In this document: in pieces, positions 47,432-58,259 of the stretch
How positions within the stretch are numbered: position 1 is the stretch's first letter
Layout of the letters: each line of letters opens with the position of its first letter
Assembly: GCA_016191085.1 (NCBI GenBank)
Contig: JACPPJ010000054.1
Location: 35,411 to 99,410 of the forward strand
Direction: 5' to 3'
Source of the DNA: Acidobacteriota bacterium
GTDB lineage: Bacteria; Acidobacteriota; Terriglobia; 2-12-FULL-54-10
Length of the DNA stretch: 64,000 nt
The notes under the pieces: generated by a model
Databases searched by the model: none
The model's input: the letters and a program-made list of their open reading frames with translations, nothing else
Told to the model about the DNA's origin: nothing
Made by a program: the position numbers and the translations under genes

Positions 47432-50400
47432 TCAAAAAAGGAGTTTCAGCGCCAACTGGATCTGCCGGGATTTGGTGGCTGTCTGCGTAATCACGCCTGC
47501 CGTAGCCAGGGGCGTTTCGCTATCCGCTCGGGCCGCGAAGACAGTTCGGTTCGGAATAGCGAAGTTGGCCTTATTAAGAATGTTGAAGAATTCGGCTCGA
47601 AACTCCAGTTTGCCGGCCTCACCCAGAAATCCCAATGCAGTGTCCTTAGCCAGGGATAAATCCAGGTTGGTGTAGCCTGGCCCGCGCAGGATATTACGGC
47701 CCGCAGTACCCAGAAATCCCGCCGCGGGGATACTAAAGGCCGTTGGATCGAAATACTTCTCCGGTCCGCCCAGAACGATGTTGTCATTCTTGCGACCCGC
47801 CACCAAATCGGGACGATCCAAGTTCGCTGGTCCTCCACCCACCAGAGAACGGGAACGGTTGGTTTGCAAAGACGGGCTGAACGGGTATCCGGTTGCGAGG
47901 GAAAGAATGCCACTTAGCCACCAGCCATTCACCAGTTTGTCGACTGCTCCTCTCGAAGACGCAAACGCCGGCAGGCGGTAGATGGCGTTGAAGCGCCAGT
48001 TGTGGGTTACATCGAAAGCAGCAGGCGCCCGGTCTACCTCGCGGTGGACGGGGTCCACCGTCCAGGAGGAAGTCGCCGAGTTGTCCACATTCAATTGGGC
48101 CTGCCCTTCATCTATCACTTTCGAGTAGGTGTACGAACTCTGGAATTGCAGACCCTGACCGAGGCGCTTGAGCACAGTAAACTGTAGCGAGTTGTACCAG
48201 GAGTTTCCGGCTCCCGTCTTATTCTCAATCGAGCCCCAGAAGCGGCTCGTTCGGGGAGCGTTGACCTGCCAAAACTGGCGCCCGTCGGCAAGGACCTGCG
48301 GAACAGTCGGGTTGCCCTCTTTGAATTGGATGAGGTTAATTCCGCGTGAACCGGCGTATGCCAGCGTAAACCCCATATCGAGAGGCAACTGCCGATCGAG
48401 GGTCAGGTTGTATTGGAGTAAATGCGGTTGCTGCAGATGGTAATCCACAATGCGCAGGGCGCTACTGGCGGCAGTCGCCGGAAACGCCAGGGGAAGCACC
48501 AAGGGACCCGGATTAGCCACTGCACTCTGGCTGGATACGGGCGGAGTAGCGACTGCGCCCGTGCTCAGTGCATTACCCAGGCCGCCGATATCATAGAGCA
48601 ACCCGAAACCGCCGCGCAGGGCAGTCTTACCATCTCCCCGGATATCCCAGGCAAAGCCTAACCGTGGGCTGAAGTTACGCAGCGACGGGTTGAGGAATGG
48701 TGGCCCCGGGGTGGTAGTCGGGTCCCTGACCATGTCGCGCAACGCGTAGCCTAAACCCCGCACCTCCTGTGGCTGAGTGAGAAATTCATAACGGAGGCCG
48801 AGGTTCAGGGTGAAATTGGAGGCCACGCGCCAGTCGTCCTGGGCGTAAAAGCCCAGAGTTCCGTAGTGGTAGGTGCGATCGGTCCGCGACCCCGGAGTTA
48901 CACCTGAAATTTGGCTCGGTATACCCTGCAGGAAAGTCGAAATATTGGCGAACGTCACACCCCCGCGCGTTCCGGATCCGTTAAAGGTGAACTGCTGAAA
49001 GCGATTTATCAGCGTGCCGAACTTCAAGGCATGCTGCCCCCGCGTATAAAACAGGTCATCACTCCAGGTGAAGAGGTTTTGCTTTTTGGTGTTGGGTGCG
49101 CTGCCGGTCGGTCCGAACGTCGTTACCCCGCCAATGCTGATGTTTCCGATTTCCTGGCCGGGGAAGAACGAAAACTGAGGCCCGACAATCCCCGATGGGG
49201 AGAGGACGTCTCTATACGCCCGGCTGTATGAGAACCGGAAAGTATTCAACAGGGTGGGCGAGAAGATGTGGGTCTCGGATAGCGTGGTGAACTGCTGGCG
49301 GCTGACGCGCGCTGTTGAGAACTGCGGAAAATCCAGGGTGCTGACGCGTTCGCCGTCCGAAATCGTATAGCGGATGAACCAGGAATCGGTATCCGAAAAC
49401 GTGTTGTCCACGCGTACTTGTCCGTAATCATCCCGGCCTGGCTCGCTGTACGGGAACGTGAACTGATTATTCGGCAGGTTAGGCAGGGGGAAGAGCGTCA
49501 GCAAAGGTGCCACTACCGGCGCTACTATTACGGAGGCTTGTGCGGCCAGTTGAGGGCAGGCAGTGTTGGTTACAGTGGCTCCAGCTATGCTACGGCATCC
49601 TATACCGATGGTATTGGTTGCAGTCGTGATGCCGACTCGCTCGCGTAGCCCTTCGTATGTCCCAAAGAAGAACAGCTTGTCTCGGCGTATTGGACCTCCC
49701 GCGGCTGCACCAAAATTGTTGCGTTTGAACTCGGGCAGGCGATTTGGCGTGCGCGCGGTTTTCCGGTCAAAAAAATTCCTGGCATCGAGATTATCGTTCC
49801 GCAAGTACTCAAAGAGGGAGCCGTGAAGGGCGTTGGTTCCTCCTTTACTTACGATGGTCATTTGGCTGCCCATCGTCATGCCATATTCGGCGCTGAAAAA
49901 GTTAGTGATCAGCCGAAATTCCCGGATTCCTTCGACCCCCAGAGTGGACCCGCTCAGCGATGCCGAATCCGCACCCCCGAAACCCTGCATCAGGGCGCCG
50001 TCCAACATATAGCTGTTCGAACGAACCGGAGCCCCATTACTGCTATACCAAGTCCCGACGGTTTCATTTCCTTCGGACTTGTTGCGATGTTCTATGATTC
50101 CCGCCTGCAATAAACTCAGATGGACATAATTCCTCCCGTTCAGCGGCAGGTCGGCGACGCGTTCCTCGTCTACTAACCCGCCGAGCGAGCCGGAGGTCGT
50201 ATTGACGAGGGGAGCCTCGGCGGTTACGGCCACCGCCTGTTCCACGGCACCTATCACGAGCGTGAAGTTCACAACGGCTTCCTGTCCAACCGTTACATGC
50301 AGCCCGCTGCGCACTTCGGTTTGGAATCCGGGCTGCTCTACCCGCACCTCATAGCGGCCCACCGGCAATGCCGCAAGCCGATAGGAACCATCAACGGCCG

Positions 50401-50617
50401 TCGCGGTCGTGCGCGTTTGTCCCGTTTCGGTACTGCGCGCCGTTACACTGGCGCCGGGAATCACGGCCCCACTGGAATCTCTGACAACGCCCAGCATGGT
50501 TGCCGTCGGCAATTGCGCGTGTGAGGTCAGTGAGAGGCACAAGAAAATAGCGCAGCAGAAAAGAATCGCTCCACGTCGTGCGCCTATCCGTCCCACGTTC
50601 AGTCGTAATTCATGCAT
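47432..50617 (-). CDS. TonB-dependent receptor with carboxypeptidase-regulatory domain, copy B
   Basis: A 1,061-residue outer-membrane receptor, clearly paralogous to copy A throughout (QLPTATMLGVVRDSSGAVIP, LPLNGRNYVHLSLLQAG, and the terminal RQIQLALKLLF). Signal peptide at about 15-36. The ATG follows GGAGGCTCCG. The regulatory domain runs about 37-117 and the plug about 125-240. It is separated from the third receptor by only 46 bases and from the copy-B flavoprotein by 73 bases, suggesting one long minus-strand transcript. Confidence 0.88.
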   Translation of the reverse strand: MHELRLNVGRIGARRGAILFCCAIFLCLSLTSHAQLPTATMLGVVRDSSGAVIPGASVTARSTETGQTRTTATAVDGSYRLAALPVGRYEVRVEQPGFQTEVRSGLHVTVGQEAVVNFTLVIGAVEQAVAVTAEAPLVNTTSGSLGGLVDEERVADLPLNGRNYVHLSLLQAGIIEHRNKSEGNETVGTWYSSNGAPVRSNSYMLDGALMQGFGGADSASLSGSTLGVEGIREFRLITNFFSAEYGMTMGSQMTIVSKGGTNALHGSLFEYLRNDNLDARNFFDRKTARTPNRLPEFKRNNFGAAAGGPIRRDKLFFFGTYEGLRERVGITTATNTIGIGCRSIAGATVTNTACPQLAAQASVIVAPVVAPLLTLFPLPNLPNNQFTFPYSEPGRDDYGQVRVDNTFSDTDSWFIRYTISDGERVSTLDFPQFSTARVSRQQFTTLSETHIFSPTLLNTFRFSYSRAYRDVLSPSGIVGPQFSFFPGQEIGNISIGGVTTFGPTGSAPNTKKQNLFTWSDDLFYTRGQHALKFGTLINRFQQFTFNGSGTRGGVTFANISTFLQGIPSQISGVTPGSRTDRTYHYGTLGFYAQDDWRVASNFTLNLGLRYEFLTQPQEVRGLGYALRDMVRDPTTTPGPPFLNPSLRNFSPRLGFAWDIRGDGKTALRGGFGLLYDIGGLGNALSTGAVATPPVSSQSAVANPGPLVLPLAFPATAASSALRIVDYHLQQPHLLQYNLTLDRQLPLDMGFTLAYAGSRGINLIQFKEGNPTVPQVLADGRQFWQVNAPRTSRFWGSIENKTGAGNSWYNSLQFTVLKRLGQGLQFQSSYTYSKVIDEGQAQLNVDNSATSSWTVDPVHREVDRAPAAFDVTHNWRFNAIYRLPAFASSRGAVDKLVNGWWLSGILSLATGYPFSPSLQTNRSRSLVGGGPANLDRPDLVAGRKNDNIVLGGPEKYFDPTAFSIPAAGFLGTAGRNILRGPGYTNLDLSLAKDTALGFLGEAGKLEFRAEFFNILNKANFAIPNRTVFAARADSETPLATAGVITQTATKSRQIQLALKLLF

Positions 50618-50663
50618 CGGAGCCTCCTTGACGAACGGTTTGACCAGCGAACCTCCCCGGAAC

Positions 50664-53600
50664 CTAGAATGTCAGTTTCAAGCCAAACTGCAATTGCCGC
50701 CCCGTCGTGGTTGTGTTCGTGATTCTCCCGGCCGTTGTAATGTATCGGCCATTGCTACCGTTCAGCACCTGGATACTGGGAGTTCCAAAGTTGGGCCGGT
50801 TAAACAGATTAAAGAAATCCGCCCGAAATTCCAGCCGGCTACCTTCAGTAATTGGCATCGAGAAGTGCTTCATCAGGCTGAAATCCACCTTCAACAGACC
50901 GGGACCGATCAGGATGTTTCGTCCCGCGTTGCCATAGAATCCTGCTGGCGGCAAGAAGAAGGCACACGGATCAAAATACCGGTCGGGGGTGCCAAGCTTC
51001 TCCCCGGCCGCAAACGAGACCGGACCAGTGCTGCAGCCAGCGGTCGTGCCGTTGACGATATTCTCGTTGCTTCGCCCAAGCGTCAAATCCGGGTACTGTG
51101 ATCCGGCGGACCGGTGGAGGTCCTGCGCGTTGAATCCGGAAATCCTGGCGCTGAAGGGAATCCCGGTCGCCGCCGACAAAATGCCGGATATCTGCCACCC
51201 GCCCAGTATGGCGCGCGCGACGGAAGAGCCTTGCGGCGAGGGAAAAGCGTACAGACTATTGGCTACAAAGTTGTGGCCTACATGAAGCGCCGACAATCCC
51301 CGGTCTGCTAGTTTGTTATACGGACGAGAGCCGCTTCCCTCAAGATAATCTGTATTCACTCCGCCGGTTGTACTATCGTCAATGTTCTTGGACCAAGTGT
51401 ACGAAGTCTGGAACTGGAACCCGCCGCTGAACCGCTTCTTGATCTCCACTTGCATTGCGTTGTAGAAAGCCTGAGCGTCCGAATAATTGATGGCGCAGCC
51501 TCCGAGATCGCGGTTCGGACGGGCACCACTCGGGTCCACAAATTCCCGACCGTTCACGACGGTGACGGGCCTGGTGTTGCAGGAAGTCAAACGCCACAGG
51601 TGAATGGCCCGACTTCCCAGATAACCCAGTGCCACCGAAACGCCTCCGCTGAACTCTCGCTCGATCGTCAGGTTCGCTTTCATCTCATACGAGGAGTTAA
51701 TGTGATAATCGGGAAGCTGAAGGAATGTATTGGAACTGGTTAGGCTGCTCAGTATCGTGGGCCCCACCTGGTTGCGGTAGGCCACGGAGCCAGCCAGGTT
51801 CGGGGTTCCTCGTCCCCCGCTTAGACTGATGAGCCCATAGTACGGAGAATTCCGATACGTCTGCGTCCGCCACATCGAAACATAAGCGGGCACAAAGAAT
51901 AGACCAAATCCTCCTCTGACGGCAGTTTTTCCCGATCCTCCTGGTGACCAGGCGAAGCCGACGCGAGGGGAAAAATGCTTTCTCGAGGGATTCGTGAAAA
52001 AGCCAAAGTCGTTCCGAAGCTCTGTGGATGTTCGCCAGTCTCGAATTTGGGACAAGCGTCCCCACTTCTCCGTTGGTAAGCCGTACGGCTCATACCGCAC
52101 TCCCAAATTTACAGTCAGGTTCGATCGCAGACGCCAATCATCCTGGTAATATGCTCCGAAGAAATTCTGCCGCAAGGAGCGGATGGCACTGCTTCCTGGA
52201 GCGCCGACAGCAAAAGTTTCGGTCGGCCGGTCTTGCAGGAAATCCTGCATGGACGCCCACCCGAACTCCCCAAAGTCCCGGCTGCCCCCATTGATATTCA
52301 TCCCCACGTGCTGGAAATCGAACCCGAACTTCATCGAATGGGAGCCGCGCGTGAATACCATGTCCTCACTGACCTGATAGAGATTGTGCACGTTGGAGAA
52401 GACATTTTGCAGGTTGTCCGCCATCGGGGTCGCTTCCGGAAAGCTGATGGTCGGAGGGTAGTTTGGGTTGAATATGAACAAATTGGCAGGAAAGCTGATG
52501 TTGAGCTGGACATCGGAAGCGAGGATTGTTCGATTAAACGCGACCCGAGTAGCCGCCAAAAGCCGCGGCGTAATGATGTATTGATGTTGCAGCGTCGCAT
52601 AGCGGGCGCGGGTCAACGGATTTACGCTGGTTACCGGAAGAGTATCGGGAGTAATCCGATCTCCTTCATCGAAAGTGAAGCGTCCGAATAGAGTCTGATT
52701 ATCGTTGAGTTGATAATCAACTCGAGTGACAAAGTAATTTTGGTTGGTGGGTTGGCTGACCGGAGTAATTAATTCTCCAATACCCGGACCCACGGGCTTG
52801 CCGTTGGGCAGCGGGAACAAGTCCAGATACGGACGAGTTGACGGAGCCGCCGATCCCTGGTGAATGCTTGCATCCGGGACAAAGGCGATATTGGTTTGCC
52901 CGAGACGCTCTCGAAGACCCTCATAGTTTCCGAAGAAGAACGCCTTTTGCTTCTTGATCGGACCTCCCAGCGAGAAGCCAAACTGATTACGCTTGAATTC
53001 CAGTTTCCTGCGATCAAAGAACCCACGCGCATCCAGATTGTCGTTCCGAAGGAACTCGTACACCGTGCCGTGGAATTCATTGGTGCCTGATTTCGTCACC
53101 ATGTTCACAATGCCGCCGCTGGTACCGCCGAATTCGGCGCTATAGTTGCTCGTGAGCACCTGGAACTCGCGCACCGCGTCCACCCCAAGAACCAGTCCGG
53201 AAGCGCTGCCGGGCACTCCGAACGTTGCTGCTCCTTTTATATTGCTTCCATCCAGCAGCCAAGCGGTCTGATCCACCCGCGAGCCCGCCATCGAGATGCG
53301 TGTTCCAAAGCCTTTGGTTCCCACCGAGTCGGTCTTTCGAGCCAGATAGATGCCCGGCTGCACTAGGGCGAGTTGCGTGAAATCACGTCCGTTTAGGGGA
53401 AGTTCGGCGATTCGCTTTTCGTCCACCAGACCGGCAACCGACCCGCTAGTTGTGTTGACGACTGGCGCTTCCGCACTGACCGTCACTTGTTCTGTAACTG
53501 CCCCTATCTTGAGCGAAACGGCTAAGGTGGCTTCCTGGCCCAAGGCGAGCGTGACTCCCCTGCGCACCAGCGTGTCAAAGCCGGTCATGGTAACAGTCAG

Positions 53601-53840
53601 CTCGTACGGGCCAGGAGGCAACTGCGGGGCATTGTACCGGCCTCGGTCATCGGTCACGACTACGCGCCGGAGGCCGGTTTCCACGTTCATAACCGTCACC
53701 TGAGCTCCTGCCAGCACTCCTTCCGATTCGTCCGTGACCACTCCGGAGAGCCGTGCCGTGGCCGTCTGAGTATTGCCCTGCGGGCTCACCGCCAATATCA
53801 GAATTCCAAAGAAAATCGGCAACAGCAAATTCCGAGTCAT
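50664..53840 (-). CDS. TonB-dependent receptor with carboxypeptidase-regulatory domain, third type
   Basis: A 1,058-residue receptor more distant from copies A and B. I use the ATG at 53840, after GGAGGTCTGTT; it begins a signal peptide (MTRNLLLPIFFGILILAV). The regulatory domain is at about 30-110 (ARLSGVVTDESEGVLAGAQV), the plug contains LPLNGRDFTQLALVQPG and the TKSGTNEFHGTVYEFLRN segment, and the barrel ends in LQFGLKLTF. First gene of the minus-strand series and so the likely promoter-proximal gene of the receptor/flavoprotein operon. No flavoprotein is directly paired with it. Confidence 0.87.
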   Translation of the reverse strand: MTRNLLLPIFFGILILAVSPQGNTQTATARLSGVVTDESEGVLAGAQVTVMNVETGLRRVVVTDDRGRYNAPQLPPGPYELTVTMTGFDTLVRRGVTLALGQEATLAVSLKIGAVTEQVTVSAEAPVVNTTSGSVAGLVDEKRIAELPLNGRDFTQLALVQPGIYLARKTDSVGTKGFGTRISMAGSRVDQTAWLLDGSNIKGAATFGVPGSASGLVLGVDAVREFQVLTSNYSAEFGGTSGGIVNMVTKSGTNEFHGTVYEFLRNDNLDARGFFDRRKLEFKRNQFGFSLGGPIKKQKAFFFGNYEGLRERLGQTNIAFVPDASIHQGSAAPSTRPYLDLFPLPNGKPVGPGIGELITPVSQPTNQNYFVTRVDYQLNDNQTLFGRFTFDEGDRITPDTLPVTSVNPLTRARYATLQHQYIITPRLLAATRVAFNRTILASDVQLNISFPANLFIFNPNYPPTISFPEATPMADNLQNVFSNVHNLYQVSEDMVFTRGSHSMKFGFDFQHVGMNINGGSRDFGEFGWASMQDFLQDRPTETFAVGAPGSSAIRSLRQNFFGAYYQDDWRLRSNLTVNLGVRYEPYGLPTEKWGRLSQIRDWRTSTELRNDFGFFTNPSRKHFSPRVGFAWSPGGSGKTAVRGGFGLFFVPAYVSMWRTQTYRNSPYYGLISLSGGRGTPNLAGSVAYRNQVGPTILSSLTSSNTFLQLPDYHINSSYEMKANLTIEREFSGGVSVALGYLGSRAIHLWRLTSCNTRPVTVVNGREFVDPSGARPNRDLGGCAINYSDAQAFYNAMQVEIKKRFSGGFQFQTSYTWSKNIDDSTTGGVNTDYLEGSGSRPYNKLADRGLSALHVGHNFVANSLYAFPSPQGSSVARAILGGWQISGILSAATGIPFSARISGFNAQDLHRSAGSQYPDLTLGRSNENIVNGTTAGCSTGPVSFAAGEKLGTPDRYFDPCAFFLPPAGFYGNAGRNILIGPGLLKVDFSLMKHFSMPITEGSRLEFRADFFNLFNRPNFGTPSIQVLNGSNGRYITTAGRITNTTTTGRQLQFGLKLTF

Positions 53841-54737
53841 AACAGACCTCCAATTCGTTCTAAATTTTGGCGCAATGAAGCATTCGGTTGTGGCACCGCA
53901 AATGCACCCGAATTCCGCCCGCCCGCCAACACTGAAGCACAGTGTGCCGTCCATCTGCGAACTTATTGCTTAGCTCTTGTGATTCACGTCAGCGACCTAA
54001 TCGCTGCAGCTATTGCCGACCCCTGGAACAGTGTACTCGCCCCGAAGTTCTGACATGAGAACCCATTGCTCCACGAGCAATAAAGGTCACCGGGATGCAC
54101 GATATTGCCGAAGCGGATCCGCAGACATGCGGAGGTTCACTACTACACCACTCCAGCAAACACCCCGACAGCACTTCACTCCGGCCATTGTCACAGTCTG
54201 GAGATTCAGAAATCCCTCCTCCAGAGGCAGACGAGCTGAAAAAGACACTTTCTGAGCTAGATGGACGTATTGAATCGCATATGCGACGTAAAGTCAAGAA
54301 GTATTCTTGGGGAATTATGTTCGGGTGTTAAGGGTTGTTTCATATGTAGCCGAGGAAACAATCGGAGGCACTTGCAAACGTTTCCGCAGTATCCCTCCGT
54401 CGCTGAAAAACGACTCCGCGAAGAACTAAGTTCCTTAAACCAGTGGCCAAACTGACGCAGGCGGCCCGCAGGTCGCTAAAGTTCGGGGCACACCGGCCGC
54501 CGTTCTGGTCTGTTCGGAAGTATTCTTGTCTTGAATTTTTGCGGCGATGCGCATACAATTCCGCCGCCAAGTTATACCATGCCGCGAAAAGGATTCATGG
54601 AGGCACGTCCCCAAGAAAATTTTAGTGGTTTAGGTTAGAAGCTCACGGCCCGGGTGTCCTTAAATGGTTCCGTTGCGAGGCAGTAATTCCTTATCCCGCG
54701 GGTGAAATCCCGCCGATAGGCAAACGAAAGGAGTCAT
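53841..54737. other. Large divergent control region of the catabolic locus
   Basis: About 900 bases between the divergent receptor operon and PQQ dehydrogenase gene. Short open frames occur on both strands, but none has a ribosome site or recognisable domain. A good promoter for the plus strand lies at 54531-54559. On the minus strand side I find only the GGAGG of the receptor gene. The unusual length suggests further regulatory sites. Confidence 0.4.
54531..54559 (+). promoter_or_regulatory. Predicted sigma-70 promoter of the PQQ dehydrogenase operon
   Basis: TTGAAT (54531-54536) and TACAAT (54554-54559) with exactly 17 bases between them. Start of transcription near 54566, giving a leader of about 170 bases before the ATG at 54738. 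The leader is long enough to hold a regulatory structure, but I see no known riboswitch. Confidence 0.5.
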
Positions 54738-56507
54738 ATGTACAGAATTTGGCTTGTTCTCGTGGGGGTCGCTTTCGGAGTATTGACACTGGACGGATTC
54801 GGGCAGGTGACGAATTTCGCACCCGTCACGGACCAAACGCTTTTGAACCCATCTCCGGATGACTGGATCATGCCCAGTCGAACTTACGACTGGCAACGCT
54901 ACAGTCCCCTTGATCAGATCAACCGCCAGAATGTTGGCCAGCTTCGGTTAGCCTGGTCACGTGGGATGGGCCCCGGCGTTCACGAGGCAATTCCGCTTGT
55001 GTATCGCGGCGCCATGTACGTTCCGATCCCTGGAGGGGCGGGCATCCATGCAGTCGATGCAACCAACGGCGATCTCATCTGGGAATACCGGCGCAAATTG
55101 CCAGACGATCTGAACAAGTTTATCGGCAACATTGGAAGAGTCCGCGCCCTCGCCATTTATCAGGACATGCTATACTACACCGCCGCGGATGGCTACGTTG
55201 TAGCGCTGGACGCTCAGACTGGTAACCTTAGGTGGCAGACGAAAGTTCAGGATTATCAGACGCGCGTTCAGCACACGGCTGGGCCCATAGCAGTAAAGGG
55301 AAAGATCATCTCTGGGCGGTCGTGCCCTTCCGCAGTGTCGACGCGAGCCGGTTGCTTCATCGTGGCACTTGATGCGAAGACGGGGCAAGAACTCTGGAAA
55401 TGGTACACCACCCCCGCGCCGGGCGAGCCGGGAGCAGAGAGCTGGGGAACCGTGCCTCTAGATGAGCGGATGGCATCGCCTTGGGGATTGCCGGGCTCGT
55501 ATGATCCGGTGCGCAACCTGATCTACTGGGGAATCGCCAACCCGCGACCACATACTCGCATGAAACGCCATCACGGCAATATTGATGATATTCCGCGAGA
55601 AGCGCCCGCGGATCTGTACAGTGATTCGACAGTTGCGCTGAATCCCGACACTGGCAAACTGGTTTGGTACTACCAGCACCTGCCTGGGGACGACTGGGAC
55701 TTCGATTTCCCCGAGGAGAGACTGCTGATCCGAACCGCCGTGAATCCTGACCCCAAGGCCGTCAAATGGATCAAACCGGGCATTGATCGCACCCAACCGC
55801 GAGACGTCGTAGTCACAATTGGGGAAGCGGGAGGCTTGTTTGTGCTCGATCGCGACAAAGGTGATTTCCTCTGGGCTACGCCGTGGCCCTTCGATGTACC
55901 TGAGTTTTATCTTTCCAAGATCGATGTAGAGACCGGGAAGACATACCTGAATTGGGATCTTGTTCTGAAGAAAGATGGCGAGAAGAAACTCGTTTGCTTT
56001 GCGGATAGCAGGAATTACTGGCCCATGGCATACAACCCAAGCAACAACTCTCTTTACGCTTCATACTTTGACGAATGCCATGAAAAAACTGCCGATAGTT
56101 CCAGTCCCGAAGGCGTCAGCATGAGAACCGTCATCCGTCCCGGCTCCGATCCGAATGCCTTCGGCACGCTAGCCAAGATTGACATGGCTACCGGTCGCGT
56201 GGATCGGTTTTATAACGCGCCGATTGGGGGCCATGGCGCAATATTAGCCACGGCCGGCGGTCTTATCTTCTGGGGAGATATGAACCGGCGGTTTCGGGCT
56301 TTCGACGCCGGCGATGGGAAGATTCTTTGGACGGGCATTGTCGGTGGCGTCATTCAAAATAGCACTATCACGTACGCAGTCAACGGTAAGCAATACGTTG
56401 CTCTGCTGACCGGCGATGGCGGACCCAGCATGGGCAAGTTGAACGTAGTCCCCAGCGTAAAACCCCCGCGCGGCCACAATGCAATCTATGTGTTCGCTTT
56501 GCCTTAG
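54738..56507 (+). CDS. PQQ-dependent dehydrogenase (quinoprotein alcohol dehydrogenase type)
   Basis: A 589-residue periplasmic quinoprotein, start after AAAGGAGTCAT. Signal peptide about 1-22. The eight-bladed propeller is marked by repeated tryptophan-docking segments such as LVALDAQTGNLRW-like GYVVALDAQTGNLRW and GGLFVLDRDKGDFLW. The catalytic region GDDWDFD is near 316-322, where methanol/ethanol dehydrogenases carry their Asp. It lacks a fused cytochrome domain, so an external cytochrome c is needed; one is encoded at 60443. The residues GRSCPSA, further than usual from the next Cys, differ from the vicinal disulfide of methanol dehydrogenases. Substrate probably an alcohol or sugar-like compound, not determinable here. 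Confidence 0.85.
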   Translation: MYRIWLVLVGVAFGVLTLDGFGQVTNFAPVTDQTLLNPSPDDWIMPSRTYDWQRYSPLDQINRQNVGQLRLAWSRGMGPGVHEAIPLVYRGAMYVPIPGGAGIHAVDATNGDLIWEYRRKLPDDLNKFIGNIGRVRALAIYQDMLYYTAADGYVVALDAQTGNLRWQTKVQDYQTRVQHTAGPIAVKGKIISGRSCPSAVSTRAGCFIVALDAKTGQELWKWYTTPAPGEPGAESWGTVPLDERMASPWGLPGSYDPVRNLIYWGIANPRPHTRMKRHHGNIDDIPREAPADLYSDSTVALNPDTGKLVWYYQHLPGDDWDFDFPEERLLIRTAVNPDPKAVKWIKPGIDRTQPRDVVVTIGEAGGLFVLDRDKGDFLWATPWPFDVPEFYLSKIDVETGKTYLNWDLVLKKDGEKKLVCFADSRNYWPMAYNPSNNSLYASYFDECHEKTADSSSPEGVSMRTVIRPGSDPNAFGTLAKIDMATGRVDRFYNAPIGGHGAILATAGGLIFWGDMNRRFRAFDAGDGKILWTGIVGGVIQNSTITYAVNGKQYVALLTGDGGPSMGKLNVVPSVKPPRGHNAIYVFALP

Positions 56508-56722
56508 CAGTCTAAAGTGGGCCTGTCCCAATGGCACAACGCTGAGGACTGAAGAAACGTCATCGCCTCAGAGCTGAAAAGCCTTGGCCGATGGGCGTGC
56601 CCTTGTCAAACCGCGCAGCCGCTGCAGTGTGTTAGCGAATTCGTCTCTTCAACGTGTTGTGCGGGGCGAAGAGTGCGCACGGAGAAAGATGCTGTGCACT
56701 CACCAATTTTAAGGAGAACTAT

Positions 56723-58180
56723 ATGAAGCGCCATCCTGTGAGAAATCTGGTTCTCGAGATCTATACAGTGTTATTTGGTGTCTTGTTCGTTGTGATGCCG
56801 GCTATGGCCCAAACCGATGGCAGGACAAAAGTGAGCTTTCAGACCGAGGACGGCTGGACGATCTACGGCACACTATTTCTTCCCAAACAAATTAGTGGCG
56901 CTTCGATACCGGGAGTAGTCGTATTGAGCGAGCCGGGTTGGGTGGTTCGCATGATTCATGGCGCCAATATTTGTGCTGCAATAACCAGTAACGGCATGGC
57001 TGCTTTGGCGATTGACATGCGCGGTTCCGCAGCCAGTTATGGCAAGAAAGACTTCGAGCTGTTCTCTCAAGAGGAGCTGGACGGATTCCAGTTGGATATC
57101 CGTGCCGCGGTGAAATTCCTCGGGTCTCAAAAGGGCATAGATCCCCGGCGCATCGGAGTGCTGGGAGCGGGGATTACGGCCGAGTATGTGGTGCGGGAAG
57201 CCTCGCGCAACACGGCACAAATCAAGGCTATCGTGCTCCTCACAGGTTCCTACAGCAGCCCCAGCCGGGAGTTTCTCAAGAGCCGAAGAGACCTGCCGGT
57301 CCTTGCGGTGGTTGGAAAAGAGGACCCGAAAGAAAGCCAGACCCGGGCTGCTGAGCCCTATTTTTTATCGCCGAACAAATACAGCCACTTGATTCTAGCC
57401 ATGGACCGCGGAGCATCGATGTTTAACCGGCCCGGTCATCTCAAGGAACAGGTATCGGATTGGCTGAAACACAATCTCAGGTCCCTGGGCGACGAAGCGG
57501 ACGTGTCATTTAAGTCGAGCGACGGTTGGGAACTGCGCGGCAACCTGTACTTACCCGACGGGGCGGATGGCAAAAAGGTACCCGCCGTGGTGTTTGTCCA
57601 TGGTATTAACCACGATCAACAAACATGGTACTACTTGGCGCGCGAGGTCGTTAGAGGAGGAATGGCGGCCCTCATATTCGATTGGAGAGGAAACCGCAAA
57701 AGCATACGACCGGATGGCAAATGGGAAATGGGTGTAGATTTGCCACGGAATCAAATGTCCAACATGTATCAGGACGTGAAAGCTGCTATTCAATTCATGG
57801 CTTCTCAACAACAGGTGGATGCAAACCGTATAGCTCTGGTCGCCGCAACCGCGACCAACAACTTCGCGGTGAGGGCAATGATGAATGACGCCCGTATCAA
57901 AACGTTCGTGGGCTTGTCCTTTTACGCTCCCGACGCGGATGTGAAGAAATATATACAATCCAGCGATGTTCCTTTTTTCATCATTGCGAGTACGAACGAC
58001 ATGAATGCCGACGGCGGTAGTCTGGCGACAGGTACACGGGAAGTGTACGCGGCTTCCAAAAGTAAAGACAGCACTCTGCTGATGTACGACGATGCCGGCA
58101 GAGGCTCCGACATGCTCAAGACCAAACCGGAGTTGTTCGGGATGATTGTCCGTTGGCTGCAAGAGAAAACGGCAAATTAG
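56723..58180 (+). CDS. Secreted tandem alpha/beta-hydrolase-like protein, catalytic residues lost, copy A
   Basis: A 485-residue exported protein, ATG after AAGGAGAACTAT, signal peptide ending at AMAQ (27-30). It contains two homologous alpha/beta-hydrolase (dienelactone hydrolase-like) halves, about 35-255 and 258-483, each opening with a DGW(T/E) strand. The nucleophile elbows read GAGIT (148-152) and AATAT (374-378) instead of GxSxG, and the histidine positions carry Arg: DRGASM (228-233) and AGRGSDM (458-464). It is therefore probably not a hydrolase by the usual triad and might bind a substrate or partner. A paralogue with the same replacements is at 60774-62261. Confidence 0.78.
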   Translation: MKRHPVRNLVLEIYTVLFGVLFVVMPAMAQTDGRTKVSFQTEDGWTIYGTLFLPKQISGASIPGVVVLSEPGWVVRMIHGANICAAITSNGMAALAIDMRGSAASYGKKDFELFSQEELDGFQLDIRAAVKFLGSQKGIDPRRIGVLGAGITAEYVVREASRNTAQIKAIVLLTGSYSSPSREFLKSRRDLPVLAVVGKEDPKESQTRAAEPYFLSPNKYSHLILAMDRGASMFNRPGHLKEQVSDWLKHNLRSLGDEADVSFKSSDGWELRGNLYLPDGADGKKVPAVVFVHGINHDQQTWYYLAREVVRGGMAALIFDWRGNRKSIRPDGKWEMGVDLPRNQMSNMYQDVKAAIQFMASQQQVDANRIALVAATATNNFAVRAMMNDARIKTFVGLSFYAPDADVKKYIQSSDVPFFIIASTNDMNADGGSLATGTREVYAASKSKDSTLLMYDDAGRGSDMLKTKPELFGMIVRWLQEKTAN

Positions 58181-58259
58181 AACGGCAACGCGGTGGAGTG
58201 CGCATTCTGCCGCGCTGGAGATATCGAGCGCTCCCAAGAGTCCTTACATTCGAGGTCTT

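Noticed and set aside
54013..54625. Several 60-80 codon frames in the region before the PQQ dehydrogenase
   Set aside because: None has a ribosome site or domain, and they overlap each other on both strands; treated as regulatory DNA.
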